Positions 7,736 through 16,171 are shown, counted from the first letter of the stretch. The stretch: 64,000 nucleotides of DNA from an uncultured Oscillospiraceae bacterium (GCA_902478785.1 CABSMJ010000001.1:186001-250000); one strand, 5' to 3'. Numbers and translations are program-made. The notes: generated by a model not told the origin, from the letters alone.

Positions 7736-8160
7736 AATCGGGTCAATTCACAGGAAAATAACGGGTCTGCACTCGGTATTTTGGCGGTGAATTGGTATCG
7801 TGATACCCCAGTATCCCCCATGCCGGGAAATGCGACAAAAGGAGCATTCAGAGCCGGAGGAACTGACAGAAACCGTACAAGTGGTGGAAGTCAGCTTCTC
7901 CGGGCAGGAGTACAGAGGGCGGCAAGCCCTTTGTGCTGGGTACAGGGGCGCAGCGCCCTGTTGGGGTCAAGGGGCAAGGCCCATTGGCGGGTTGAGGGCA
8001 GCCAGCCCCATCGGGTCAAGGGTGAAACGCCTTGCCCAGGGAGAGTTGATGCTTTGCGTCAATTCGTACTGGGTATTACCTGACGCAGAAATCCGCAGGT
8101 TTGGCGGCTTCGACGCTGCTCCCCTTCGAGAAAAATCAACGGAGAATGGAGGGATAAAAA
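7736..8160 (+). other. Structured GC-rich region, probable oriT, upstream of the relaxase
   Basis: No supported gene in 425 bp. GGTATC-GT-GATACC (7794-7807) is a perfect palindrome of the kind seen at relaxase nick regions. Further on, GGGCAAGGC (7972-7980) pairs with GCCTTGCCC (8030-8038), and a near-palindrome CAGGGGCGCAGCGCCCTG lies around 7945. An open frame runs through it but its middle is simple GC-rich repeat translation. Position just ahead of the relaxase supports an origin of transfer. Confidence 0.45.
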
Positions 8161-9387
8161 TTGAAACTGACACGGCACAACGGACGCTCCGGCAAGCATG
8201 GCACCTATAATCCCCGGCACAATGACCGCCGGTTTGATGTGGAGAACAGCGAACTCATTGATGCCCAGCGAGCCAAGAAAAATGTGTACTGGGACTGCTA
8301 TCGTGGCTTCACTACCCCGGAACTTCGGGAGAGCACGGAACAGCCGGATTTCAGCTTTGAAGAAATTGAGCGGATGTATTACTACGAGCATTATTCCGAC
8401 CATGTGGATGCCCAGAATGCCCGGAACGAGAAAACACGACACACCGAGCGCAACCGCACGGTGGAAGATCTTTTGAAAAACAACAAGACCTGCCCGGAGG
8501 AAAGTATCTACCAGATCGGCACCATAGAAGAATCCGTTCCACCTGGTACGCTGGCACTCATTGTCAGCGAATTTTACGAGGAGTTTGAACGGCGCTTTGG
8601 TTCCCATATCCACATTCTGGACTGGGCGCTGCATCTGGATGAGGGCACACCCCATATCCACGAGCGTCATGTGTTTGACTGCAAAAACCGGTATGGGGAG
8701 CTGTGCCCCCAGCAGGAAAAGGCGCTGGAGGAACTGGGCTTTGAATTGCCTGATCCGAGTAAGCCCAAGGGCAAACACAACAACCGCAAGCAGACCTTTG
8801 ATGCAGTTTGTCGGACGATGCTCTTTGACATTAGCCGCAAACATGGGGTGCATCTGGAGCAGGAGCCGTCCTATGGTGGGCGGGCGTATCTGGAGAAGCA
8901 GGACTACATTCTGATGAAGCAAAAGGAGCAGCTGGCCGTCCAGGAACAGAAGCTGGAGGAGCTGACCCTGAAAATTGAGGATGTAGAAACACTGGTGGAG
9001 GAAGTTTCGGATATTGCCTATGATAAGGCGGTGGAAGTTGTCACTGACACCGTTCGGCAGGAGACCCACAAGGAGGATCTCCGGTTGGTGGAAGAAATGA
9101 AAAACTGGGTTCTCTCGCCGGAACGGAAAGCTCCGCAAAAAGAGCGTGAGTATGCCGCTGCCCGATTGGATGGTGTCATCTCCAAAATCAAAAACGCCAT
9201 GCAGTCAGCCCTGACAAAAATCCAGAAGAAGCTGATGCAGCCGGAGGTCAAGCAGGCTGGCAAACAGCAGATTCAGGAAAAGGCCAAGGAATCCATTCTT
9301 GCTTTCCTGAAAAAAGCCAAGCAGGATAGCGCACAGAGAGAATACAACCGGAAAAAGCAGCGGGAAAAACAGGATATGGCGCTTTAA
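8161..9387 (+). CDS. MOBV-like relaxase (mobilization protein)
   Basis: 408 residues. Residues 158-170 read HLDEGTPHIHERH, the HxDExTPHxH metal-binding motif of plasmid Mob/Pre relaxases that nick DNA at oriT. The N-terminus (RHNGRSGKHGTYNPRHNDR) and helical, Lys/Glu-rich C-terminal half (residues 240-408, coiled-coil-like) match relaxases of gut Firmicute mobilizable elements. Translation begins at TTG, with GGAGG 6-10 bp before; no ATG fits. Motif I with a catalytic Tyr or His near the N-terminus is not certain. It should act with transfer machinery supplied by another element. Confidence 0.8.
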   Translation: MKLTRHNGRSGKHGTYNPRHNDRRFDVENSELIDAQRAKKNVYWDCYRGFTTPELRESTEQPDFSFEEIERMYYYEHYSDHVDAQNARNEKTRHTERNRTVEDLLKNNKTCPEESIYQIGTIEESVPPGTLALIVSEFYEEFERRFGSHIHILDWALHLDEGTPHIHERHVFDCKNRYGELCPQQEKALEELGFELPDPSKPKGKHNNRKQTFDAVCRTMLFDISRKHGVHLEQEPSYGGRAYLEKQDYILMKQKEQLAVQEQKLEELTLKIEDVETLVEEVSDIAYDKAVEVVTDTVRQETHKEDLRLVEEMKNWVLSPERKAPQKEREYAAARLDGVISKIKNAMQSALTKIQKKLMQPEVKQAGKQQIQEKAKESILAFLKKAKQDSAQREYNRKKQREKQDMAL

Positions 9388-9388
9388 G

Positions 9389-9425
9389 GCATCTGATTTT
9401 GCGAACAAATCAGATGCTTTTCTCT
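9389..9425 (+). terminator. Terminator after relaxase
   Basis: GCATCTGATTT (9389-9399) and AAATCAGATGC (9407-9417) pair perfectly, followed by TTTTCTCTT. The VapE gene's AGGAGG starts just after it, so the hairpin may also attenuate. Confidence 0.7.
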
Positions 9426-9442
9426 TGAGGAGGTGAGAAACA

Positions 9443-10813
9443 TTGAACAGCGAATCGCAGAGTTTAGTGCCTGCAACCCAGCAGGCCGAAAGTGAGGAAT
9501 TGACCGTTGCTGAAGTGCGGGAAAGCCTTTCCACGACGGAAAAAGGACAACCGGCCAACACCATTGGAAATTGCCGCACGGTGTTTTGCCAAGATCCGCT
9601 TTTGCGGAGCGCAATCCGGCTGAATCTGCTGACCGACCGTGTGGATATTGTGCGGGATCTGGGTTGGCGCAGAAGCACCAGCGCCTTGACTGATACCGAT
9701 GTCAAATATCTGCTCCTTTACTTTGAGCAGAACTACGGTTTGACCAGTGAAAAGAAGCTGATGGCGGCGCTCTCTATCGTAGCAAACGAAAACTGCTATC
9801 ACCCTATCCAGGATGTGCTGAATGGTCTGGTGTGGGACGGCATACCTCGGATGCGCTCCTGCCTGCATCACTTTCTGGGGGCAGATGAGAGCGACTATGT
9901 GGAAGAAATGCTGAAACACTTTCTGCTGGGAGCCATCCGCCGGGTATTCCATCCAGGTTCCAAATATGAGGAGCTGCTTTGTCTGGTGGGCGGCCAGGGA
10001 GCCGGAAAGTCTACCTTCTTTCGCTTCCTGGCGATACAGGATGAGTGGTTCTCTGATGACCTGAAAAAGCTGGATGATGACAAGGTGTTTGCCAAGCTGC
10101 AAGGACACTGGATCATTGAGATGTCGGAGATGCTGGCCACCAGTAACGCCAAGAGCATCGAGGAGATCCGTTCCTTTATTAGCCGCCAAAAGGAAACCTA
10201 CCGCACGCCCTATGAGACCCAGCCCAAAGACCGTCTGCGGCAGTGTGTGTTCGGCGGTTCTTCCAACACGCTGGACTTCCTCCCCCTTGACCGGGCCGGA
10301 AACCGCCGGTTCCTGCCGGTGATGATTTACCCGGAGAAAGCGGAAGTTCATATTTTGGAGAACGAAACCGCTTCCAGAGAATATCTGTTGCAGGTATGGG
10401 CGGAGGCTATGACCATTTACCGCAGCGGCGAGTATTCCATGAAGTTTTCAAAGGCGATTCAGAAGCAGCTGGTGGAAGTTCAAAAGGACTTCATGCCAGA
10501 GGACACCGAGGCCGGGCAGATTCAGGGCTTTCTGGAACACTACACCGGCAATGTGGTCTGCTCCAAGCAGCTGTTCAAGGAAGCGTTGGGACACGCCTTT
10601 GAGGAGCCGAAGCGTTGGCAGCTGCACAACATCAACGAGATCATGAACACAGTGGTGACGGGCTGGAAGCCCTTCTCCAATCCCCGAATGTTTGCGGGCT
10701 ATGGTCGGCAGCGGGGCTGGGAACGGGAGATTTCCGACAACGAAGGTGGATTTGTGGAGCTGAGCGAGGAAGAAGTCCGTCAACTGGAGCTGCCAAAGGA
10801 GTGGATTGCCTGA
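9443..10813 (+). CDS. VapE-type P-loop protein (element replication helicase)
   Basis: 456 residues of the virulence-associated E family (PF05272). Residues 183-191 read GGQGAGKST (Walker A) and IIEMSEM near 225 fits Walker B; a following run (SFISRQKETYRTPYE) and the arginine-rich DRAGNRRFLPV are typical of the family. VapE proteins are superfamily 3-like helicases that drive replication of satellite elements after excision. The start is TTG at 9443 behind AGGAGG, the second TTG start in a row. No separate primase is visible. Confidence 0.85.
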   Translation: MNSESQSLVPATQQAESEELTVAEVRESLSTTEKGQPANTIGNCRTVFCQDPLLRSAIRLNLLTDRVDIVRDLGWRRSTSALTDTDVKYLLLYFEQNYGLTSEKKLMAALSIVANENCYHPIQDVLNGLVWDGIPRMRSCLHHFLGADESDYVEEMLKHFLLGAIRRVFHPGSKYEELLCLVGGQGAGKSTFFRFLAIQDEWFSDDLKKLDDDKVFAKLQGHWIIEMSEMLATSNAKSIEEIRSFISRQKETYRTPYETQPKDRLRQCVFGGSSNTLDFLPLDRAGNRRFLPVMIYPEKAEVHILENETASREYLLQVWAEAMTIYRSGEYSMKFSKAIQKQLVEVQKDFMPEDTEAGQIQGFLEHYTGNVVCSKQLFKEALGHAFEEPKRWQLHNINEIMNTVVTGWKPFSNPRMFAGYGRQRGWEREISDNEGGFVELSEEEVRQLELPKEWIA

Positions 10814-11080
10814 TTTACAGGGCCTGTTGCCCGGTTGGTTGTCGGCTGGTTGCTGACTTTGTTGCCACAAAATGGGGATGTAGATACGATAAAAGCCCAT
10901 CAAGCAAGACCTTTTTTGGGGTATATGTTCTCTGACAACGAAAGCAACGAGATTTCACAAGAAAATTTGAAAAGTAAGAAACGATGGCCAGACGATAGGT
11001 TACAGGTTTTTCGGAGTCCGTTGCCGGACTTCGTTGCCGGATACTCTTTGTCTGGCCTTTCTGATCTATGGAGGTAGCCT
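10814..11080 (+). other. Structured leader between vapE-like and xis genes
   Basis: No supported gene. GGCCAGAC (10986-10993) pairs with GTCTGGCC (11050-11057), enclosing a second hairpin AGTCCG/CGGACT. The outer stem ends just before the excisionase ribosome site (GGAGG), so it could terminate or attenuate into xis-int. Confidence 0.4.
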
Positions 11081-11314
11081 ATGGGAAATGAAAAGACAAT
11101 GATTTGCAGTAAGAAGTGTTTGGATATTCCGGTCTGGCGGCGCTATACCCTGACCATTGAGGAAGCCGCCGGATATTATCATATCGGAGAGGGAAAGCTG
11201 CGGATGCTGATTGATGAGCATCCCAACGAGGATTTTTATGTGATGAATGGAAACCGTGCTTTGATCAAACGGGAGAAATTTGAGAGGTATCTGGATCAGG
11301 CCACTGCTGTATAA
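11081..11314 (+). CDS. xis: Tn916-like excisionase
   Basis: 77 residues, the usual length for Tn916-type Xis. It shows the winged-helix core YTLTIEEAAGYYHIGEGKLR (residues 24-43) and the ending RALIKREKFERYLDQ. Xis directs the integrase toward excision by bending the ends. The gene lies 123 bp upstream of the integrase start, with an attenuator-like hairpin between, so excision and integration may be balanced by transcription. AGGTAG-type ribosome site before the ATG. Confidence 0.85.
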   Translation: MGNEKTMICSKKCLDIPVWRRYTLTIEEAAGYYHIGEGKLRMLIDEHPNEDFYVMNGNRALIKREKFERYLDQATAV

Positions 11315-11369
11315 TAGCCTTTCAAAAAGTCGATGGCAGATTGCCATTCTTTCATGGCAAAGCTATACG

Positions 11370-11422
11370 GAGAGCCAAACTTGTGCTATGATAAGAGTGC
11401 AAGTCTGGCTCTCCTTTCTTTT
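11370..11422 (+). terminator. Attenuator-like hairpin between xis and int
   Basis: GAGAGCCAAACTTG (11370-11383) pairs with CAAGTCTGGCTCTC (11400-11413) with one mismatch, followed by CTTTCTTTT. The int ribosome site begins right after it. Confidence 0.7.
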
Positions 11423-11437
11423 AGAGGAGAGATTTCA

Positions 11438-12637
11438 ATGAGTGAAAAAAGACGAGACAATCGCAATCGGATTTTGCGAGAAGGCGAGTATCAGCGCAAG
11501 GATGGGAGGTATCGGTTCCGCTATCTGGACGAGGATGGCAAAGAGCAAAATGTGTACAGCTGGCGGCTGGATAAAAATGATCCTATGCCCAAGGGAAAAA
11601 AGCGAGAGCCTTCCCTGAGAGAAAAGGAAAAGCGGATTGAGGCTGATCTGTTCGATCACATCGTAACCAACGGTGGAAAGCTCACGGTTTTGGAACTGGT
11701 GGAAAAGTATGTGTCCTTGAAAACCGGCGTTCGCCATAATACGGTCGCAGGCTACAAGACGGTGATCAACATCTTGAAAAAAGAGTCATTCGGCAGGCAA
11801 CGCATTGACAAGGTGCGTTTGTCGGATGCCAAAGCATGGCTCATCAAGCTTCAGAAGGTGGATGGCCGAGGGTATAGCTCGATTCATTCGATTCGAGGCG
11901 TTCTCAGACCGGCATTCCAGATGGCGGTGGATGATGACCTGATCCGCAAGAATCCGTTCGGATTTGAGCTGGCATCGGTAGTCGTCAATGACTCAGTGAC
12001 GAGAGAAGCCATCAGCCGGAAACAGGAAAGGGATCTTCTGAAGTTTATCAAAGAGGACAAGCATTTCAGCAGATACTACGACGGGATCTATATCCTCTTT
12101 CACACAGGGCTTCGTATCTCGGAATTCTGTGGACTTACGATCCAGGATGTTGAGTTTGAGGAAATGCGTATCAAGGTGGATCATCAGTTGCAGAGAACAT
12201 CACAGATGGAGTATGTGATCCAGCAGCCAAAGACAGAAAGTGGCATCCGCTATGTTCCGATGACTGAGGAGGTAGCATCCTGTTTCCGCCGGATCATCGC
12301 CAACCGTACGGTCCCCAAAACGGAACCCATGGTTGATGGATACGTTGGTTTTCTGTTTCTGGACAAGAACGATATGCCTATGGTGGCACTTCATTGGGAG
12401 AAGTACATGGAGCATATTGTCCAGAAGTATAACAAGATTTACCGCATCCAGATGCCGAAAGTAACGCCTCATGTGTGCAGGCACACCTTCTGTTCCAATA
12501 TGGCAAAATCCGGGATGAACCCCAAGACATTGCAGTACATCATGGGTCATGCAGACATCAGTGTAACGCTGAATACCTACACCCATGTGAAGTTTGATGA
12601 TGCCAAAGATGAACTGTTGCGTGTGGCGAACGCTTAA
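11438..12637 (+). CDS. int: Tn916-family tyrosine integrase
   Basis: 399 residues from ATG 11438 (AGAGGAGA before it; an upstream in-frame extension to 11333 lacks a ribosome site and crosses the hairpin). An AP2-like N-terminal arm-binding domain (residues 10-45, EYQRKDGRYRFRYLDEDGKE) is followed by a SAM-like core-binding domain and the catalytic domain with Arg226 (TGLRISE), Lys265, His345-x-x-Arg348, His371 and nucleophile Tyr381 (LNTYTH). All expected catalytic residues are present, so the enzyme looks active. It is the last gene before attR, the usual layout. Confidence 0.92.
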   Translation: MSEKRRDNRNRILREGEYQRKDGRYRFRYLDEDGKEQNVYSWRLDKNDPMPKGKKREPSLREKEKRIEADLFDHIVTNGGKLTVLELVEKYVSLKTGVRHNTVAGYKTVINILKKESFGRQRIDKVRLSDAKAWLIKLQKVDGRGYSSIHSIRGVLRPAFQMAVDDDLIRKNPFGFELASVVVNDSVTREAISRKQERDLLKFIKEDKHFSRYYDGIYILFHTGLRISEFCGLTIQDVEFEEMRIKVDHQLQRTSQMEYVIQQPKTESGIRYVPMTEEVASCFRRIIANRTVPKTEPMVDGYVGFLFLDKNDMPMVALHWEKYMEHIVQKYNKIYRIQMPKVTPHVCRHTFCSNMAKSGMNPKTLQYIMGHADISVTLNTYTHVKFDDAKDELLRVANA

Positions 12638-12645
12638 AATTGCCC

Positions 12646-12687
12646 GTTGGTAAAGCGACTTTCTTTACCAACGCCTTTACCAATATT
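12646..12687 (+). repeat. Right-end inverted repeat and TTTACCAA arm repeats
   Basis: GTTGGTAAAG (12646-12655) and CTTTACCAAC (12663-12672) are perfect inverted arms. TTTACCAATATT follows at 12676-12687. The same TTTACCAATATT occurs near the left end at 2186-2197. They may be integrase arm sites and the hairpin may also end int transcription. Confidence 0.5.
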
Positions 12688-12723
12688 GCAGGAAAAAACA
12701 TGAGAAATCCTGAGAAGATTTGA

Positions 12724-12735
12724 GAAGATATCTTC
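12724..12735. repeat. Palindrome GAAGATATCTTC inside the right end
   Basis: A perfect 12-bp palindrome flanked by TTTGAGAAGA, which recurs near 12795. It lies between the integrase gene and attR, where Xis or host factors would bind. Confidence 0.35.
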
Positions 12736-12833
12736 AAAGCAGGTGGAAACTCAGGCTGCACGGAAAGTGTGAAAAATCCTGTAATATCAAGCATTTGAGA
12801 AGAAATACAGGACTTATGAGGAGTTATAAAAAG

Positions 12834-13289
12834 ATGACCAAAATACTTTTCGTTTGCCACGGCAACATCTGCCGCAGCCCCATGGCGGAATTTGTGATGA
12901 AGGACCTGGTGAAAAAGGCCGGGCGGGAGGCAGAATTTGAGATCGCCTCCGCCGCCACCAGCACTGAGGAGATCGGCAACCCGGTCTATCCCCCGGCCCG
13001 GCGGGAGCTGGCGGCCCACGGCATCGGCTGCGCCGGCCACGCCGCCCGGCAGCTGCGGCGGGCAGACTATGACCACTATGACCTTCTCATCGGCATGGAC
13101 GGCGCCAATGTGCGGAATATGCGCCGCATGTGCGGCGGCGACCCGGACGGGAAGATCCGTCTGCTTCTGGACTTCGCCGGCCGGCCCGGTCAGGAGGTGG
13201 CCGATCCCTGGTACACCGGGGACTTCACCGCCACCTGGCGGGATGTGGAGGCCGGCTGCAAGGGACTGCTGGAGCAGCTCAAGCCCTGA
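12834..13289 (+). CDS. Low-molecular-weight protein tyrosine phosphatase
   Basis: 151 residues from ATG 12834 (AGGAG 10 bp upstream). The P-loop Cys8-x5-Arg14-Ser15 (CHGNICRS) and the catalytic Asp region DPWYTGDF near residues 119-126 are both present. Such enzymes dephosphorylate protein tyrosines, often of cell-surface polysaccharide kinases, or arsenate. The integrated element ends within its first codons, so its promoter and first codons now come from element DNA; the coding sequence then becomes sharply GC-rich. A strong terminator follows. Confidence 0.9.
   Translation: MTKILFVCHGNICRSPMAEFVMKDLVKKAGREAEFEIASAATSTEEIGNPVYPPARRELAAHGIGCAGHAARQLRRADYDHYDLLIGMDGANVRNMRRMCGGDPDGKIRLLLDFAGRPGQEVADPWYTGDFTATWRDVEAGCKGLLEQLKP
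12840..12864 (+). repeat. attR core repeat
   Basis: Same 25-bp sequence as attL with one mismatch, lying in codons 3-11 of the intact phosphatase gene. Confidence 0.7.
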
Positions 13290-13300
13290 CGCAAACCGAA

Positions 13301-13342
13301 AAGGCCCCGCCTGGGAAAATTCCCAGGCGGGGCCTTTTTTGA
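13301..13342. terminator. Strong bidirectional terminator
   Basis: AAGGCCCCGCCTGGGA (13301-13316) pairs perfectly with TCCCAGGCGGGGCCTT (13321-13336), followed by TTTT, between converging genes. Confidence 0.9.
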
Positions 13343-13351
13343 TCTGTCGCT

Positions 13352-13900
13352 TCAGGATTTTTTGCCTCTTTGCAGGTGCCGATGCTCCGGCTGGGCCATG
13401 ACGGTGCAGATCTTCCGCACCAGCGACGTGTCCTCCTCCGGGTGCTCCATCTGCGCCTTGGGCAAAATCCAGGCGGTCTCCGGCGCGGTGAAGAAATAGA
13501 AGGCCTCCGGCCGCTCCTCCACCGTAAACTCCCCGAAATCCGCATGGCTGGAGGCATCCTCGGTCTCACAGGTGACGCCCAGGGCGTTGATGGTCAGGGT
13601 CTGGCGATAGGTCCAGCGGCTGCCGTTGACATAGGCGGTATTGCTGGCCTTAGCCACGGAATAGCACAGCATTCCCCAGCACAGGCCCAGCACGAAAGCG
13701 CCTCCCAGAAGGCTGCTGAAAACCTGGAGCCAAAAGGGCGGCACCTGTCCGCGCCACAGCATACGGAGCACAAAATTGCCCGCCAGCAGGCCCACGGCAG
13801 AGCAAATCCAGATGCCCCGCTGCCGCCGGGCCCACTCCACGCGGCGGGTGAAACGGCCCACCTCCTTGCTGGTGATGGTAAAGGTTCCCTTGTATTCCAT
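13352..13900 (-). CDS. YcxB-like membrane protein
   Basis: 182 residues. Two closely spaced membrane helices lie at about residues 30-50 (GIWICSAVGLLAGNFVL) and 60-82, followed by a beta-rich cytoplasmic domain that begins SNTAYVNGSRWTYRQTLTIN and includes the pattern DFGEFTVEERPEAFYFF. This matches the YcxB-like family (PF14317), whose function is unknown. It stands alone, convergent with the phosphatase gene, downstream of pnp's terminator. Family call is by pattern. Confidence 0.65.
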   Translation of the reverse strand: MEYKGTFTITSKEVGRFTRRVEWARRQRGIWICSAVGLLAGNFVLRMLWRGQVPPFWLQVFSSLLGGAFVLGLCWGMLCYSVAKASNTAYVNGSRWTYRQTLTINALGVTCETEDASSHADFGEFTVEERPEAFYFFTAPETAWILPKAQMEHPEEDTSLVRKICTVMAQPEHRHLQRGKKS

Positions 13901-13961
13901 GGCGCACCCCCATGTGTTTTTTTACAGTTTACCTGTTTTTCCCCTGCTTGTAAAGAAAAAA

Positions 13962-13991
13962 GCCGGGCGAACGCAGCTGCGTCCGCCCGGC
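13962..13991 (-). terminator. pnp terminator
   Basis: GCCGGGCG and CGCCCGGC close a long stem around GCAGCTGC, followed on the minus strand by a TTTTTT run. Confidence 0.85.
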
Positions 13992-14020
13992 AATGTTGCT
14001 CCAAAGGCGTATTTGGGGTC

Positions 14021-16171
14021 TTACTGAATCCGCTCCCCGGCGGCCTCCTTGGCCCGGATCTCCTTCATGGCGTCCTTGTGAGAGAGGTTCCAACGGCCCT
14101 TCTCATCGATCTCCATGAACTTGACCCACATCATGTCGCCCACCTTGCAGGCGTCCTCCACCTTCTCGATGCGGTGGTCAGCCAGCTTGGAGATGTGGAC
14201 CAGGCCGTCCTTACCAGGAGCGATCTCCACGAAGGCGCCGAAGGTCATCAGGCGCACCACGCGGCCGTAGTACAGCTTGCCGATCTCGGGAACGAACACG
14301 ATGTCGTCGATGCACTTCTTGGCAGCGTTGCAGCTGGCGGCATCGGGAGAGGCGATGTGAATGGTGCCGTCGTCATCGATGTCGATCTTGGCGCCGGTGT
14401 CGGCCACGATCTTCTGGATGACGCTGCCGCCCTTGCCGATGACCTCACGGATGCGGTCGGGATCGATGTGCATGGTCAGCATCTTGGGGGCGTAGGGAGA
14501 GACCTCCTCCCGGGGCTTGGAGATGCAGGGCAGCATGATCTGGTCCAGGATCTCGCACCGGGCGTCGTAGGTGGTGTCCAGAGCCTCTTTGATGATCTCC
14601 ATGGTCAATCCGTCGTTCTTCAGGTCCATCTGAATGGCGGTGATGCCCTTCTTGGTGCCGGCCACCTTGAAGTCCATCTCGCCGTGGAAGTCCTCCACGC
14701 CCTGGATGTCGATGAAGGTGGTGAAGGAGCCGTCATCGTCCTGGATCAGGCCGCAGGAGATGCCAGCCACAGGGGCCTTGATGGGCACGCCGGCGTCCAT
14801 GAGGGCCAGGGTGGAGCCGCAGATGGAACCCTGAGAGGTGGATCCGTTGGAGGAGAGCACCTCGGAGACCACGCGGATGGCATAGGGGAACTCGTCCACG
14901 TCGGGGATCACAGGCAGCAGGGCACGCTCGGCCAGAGCGCCGTGACCGATCTCCCGGCGGCCGGGGCTGCGGGCGGGCTTGGCCTCACCCACGCTGTAAC
15001 CGGGGAAGTTGTAGTGGTGCATATAGCGCTTGGACTCCTCTTCCCAGATGGTGTCCAGCTTCTGAGCGGCGGAGAGGGTGTCCAGGGTGCACACACTGAG
15101 CACCTGGGTCTGGCCGCGGGTGAAGAGGCCGGAGCCGTGGACCCGGGGCAGCACGCCCACCTCGGCGCTGAGGGGACGGATCTCGTTCTTGGCGCGACCA
15201 TCCACACGATGGCCCTCCAGCAGCCAGGCCTTGACGATCTTCTTCTGGAACTTGTAGGTGATCTCGTCCAGGTACTGGTCCATGTTGGGATAGTCCTCCA
15301 GGAACAGCTCGTGCCAGTGGTCGATGAGCTGGTTCCAGCGGGCCTCCCGGACGTTCTTGTCGTCGGTATCCATGGCGGCCTTGGCCTCGTCCATGGTGGC
15401 AGCCACGATCTTATCGAAGAGCTCCTGATCGAAGTCGGCATGGGGATACTCGAACTTGGGCTTGCCCACCTCGGCCACCATCTGGTTGATGAGGGCCACC
15501 TGCTTCTGGTTCTCCTCGTGGGCCATGCGGATGGCCTCGTACATGACGTCGTTGGGCACCTCATTGGCGCCGGCCTCGATCATGACCACCTTCTTGCCGG
15601 TGGAGACCACGGTGACGTCCAGATCGGAGACCTTGCGCTGCTCGCTGGTGGGGTTGAACACCAGCTTGCCGTCCACCAGGCCCACCTTCAGGGCGCCCAC
15701 GGGGCCGTTCCAGGGAATATCGGAGATGGCCAGGGCGGCGGAGGTGCCGATGAGGGCGGCGATCTCAGGAGAGCAGTCGTGATCCACGCTCATGACCGTG
15801 GCCATGATGGAGACATCGTTGCGGAAGTCGGAGGGGAACAGGGGACGGATGGGACGGTCGATGACACGGCTGGTCAGGATGCCCTTCTCGCCCGGGCGGC
15901 CCTCCCGGCGGTTGAAGCTGCCGGGGATGCGGCCCACGGAGTACAGCTTCTCCTCAAAGTCCACGCTCAGGGGGAAGAAGTCGATGCCGTCCCGGGGTCG
16001 GGCGGCGGCGGTGGCGCACACCAGCACGCGGGTGTCGCCGTAGCCCACCATGACGGCGGCGTTGGCCAGCTCCGCCAGCTTGCCCACCTCCAGGGTCAGA
16101 GGACGGCCGGCCAGCTCCATCTCATACTTGTGGTAGTTGGGGAATTGTCTGTGGGTGATAATGGTTGACAT
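14021..16171 (-). CDS. pnp: Polynucleotide phosphorylase
   Basis: 716 residues, full length. Two RNase PH domains are followed by a KH domain with the GKGG loop (IREVIGKGGSVIQKIV, about residue 570) and a C-terminal S1 domain (KLYYGRVVRLMTFGAFVEIA). The enzyme degrades RNA 3' to 5' with phosphate and is part of mRNA turnover. It lies downstream of rpsO, the classic rpsO-pnp pairing. The 186-bp leader between the two genes is rich in competing hairpins, as in Escherichia coli where RNase III cleavage lets PNPase repress itself. Confidence 0.97.
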   Translation of the reverse strand: MSTIITHRQFPNYHKYEMELAGRPLTLEVGKLAELANAAVMVGYGDTRVLVCATAAARPRDGIDFFPLSVDFEEKLYSVGRIPGSFNRREGRPGEKGILTSRVIDRPIRPLFPSDFRNDVSIMATVMSVDHDCSPEIAALIGTSAALAISDIPWNGPVGALKVGLVDGKLVFNPTSEQRKVSDLDVTVVSTGKKVVMIEAGANEVPNDVMYEAIRMAHEENQKQVALINQMVAEVGKPKFEYPHADFDQELFDKIVAATMDEAKAAMDTDDKNVREARWNQLIDHWHELFLEDYPNMDQYLDEITYKFQKKIVKAWLLEGHRVDGRAKNEIRPLSAEVGVLPRVHGSGLFTRGQTQVLSVCTLDTLSAAQKLDTIWEEESKRYMHHYNFPGYSVGEAKPARSPGRREIGHGALAERALLPVIPDVDEFPYAIRVVSEVLSSNGSTSQGSICGSTLALMDAGVPIKAPVAGISCGLIQDDDGSFTTFIDIQGVEDFHGEMDFKVAGTKKGITAIQMDLKNDGLTMEIIKEALDTTYDARCEILDQIMLPCISKPREEVSPYAPKMLTMHIDPDRIREVIGKGGSVIQKIVADTGAKIDIDDDGTIHIASPDAASCNAAKKCIDDIVFVPEIGKLYYGRVVRLMTFGAFVEIAPGKDGLVHISKLADHRIEKVEDACKVGDMMWVKFMEIDEKGRWNLSHKDAMKEIRAKEAAGERIQ

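Larger units (their letters stand above)
2089..12864. mobile_element. Integrative mobilizable element with SIR2 cargo
   Basis: Bounded by a 25-bp direct repeat at 2089-2113 and 12840-12864 (AAAATACTTTTCGT, one mismatch, TGCCACGGCA). Both ends also carry internal TTTACCAA-type repeats that may be integrase arm sites. In order it holds a TnpV-like gene, an AT-rich cargo block, an XRE regulator, small conserved genes, a probable oriT, a relaxase, a VapE-type replication protein, an excisionase and a tyrosine integrase next to the right end. No type IV coupling or mating-pair genes are seen, so it should be mobilizable rather than self-conjugative. The exact edges are set by the repeat and are inferred. 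Confidence 0.8.

Noticed and set aside
7800..8210. 136-codon open frame beginning MIPQYPPCREM and overlapping the relaxase start
   Set aside because: The first 45 residues look protein-like, but the middle is translated GC-rich repeat and there is no good start. It may be a relic; I describe the stretch as a structured region instead.
10835..11077. 80-codon open frame ending at the xis start
   Set aside because: It is made of the nested hairpin and has no ribosome site or recognisable product.
13370..16168. 932-codon plus-strand open frame over pnp
   Set aside because: A long shadow frame caused by high GC in the pnp codons; repeats of Gly, His and Leu, no start site. The minus-strand protein is clearly PNPase.
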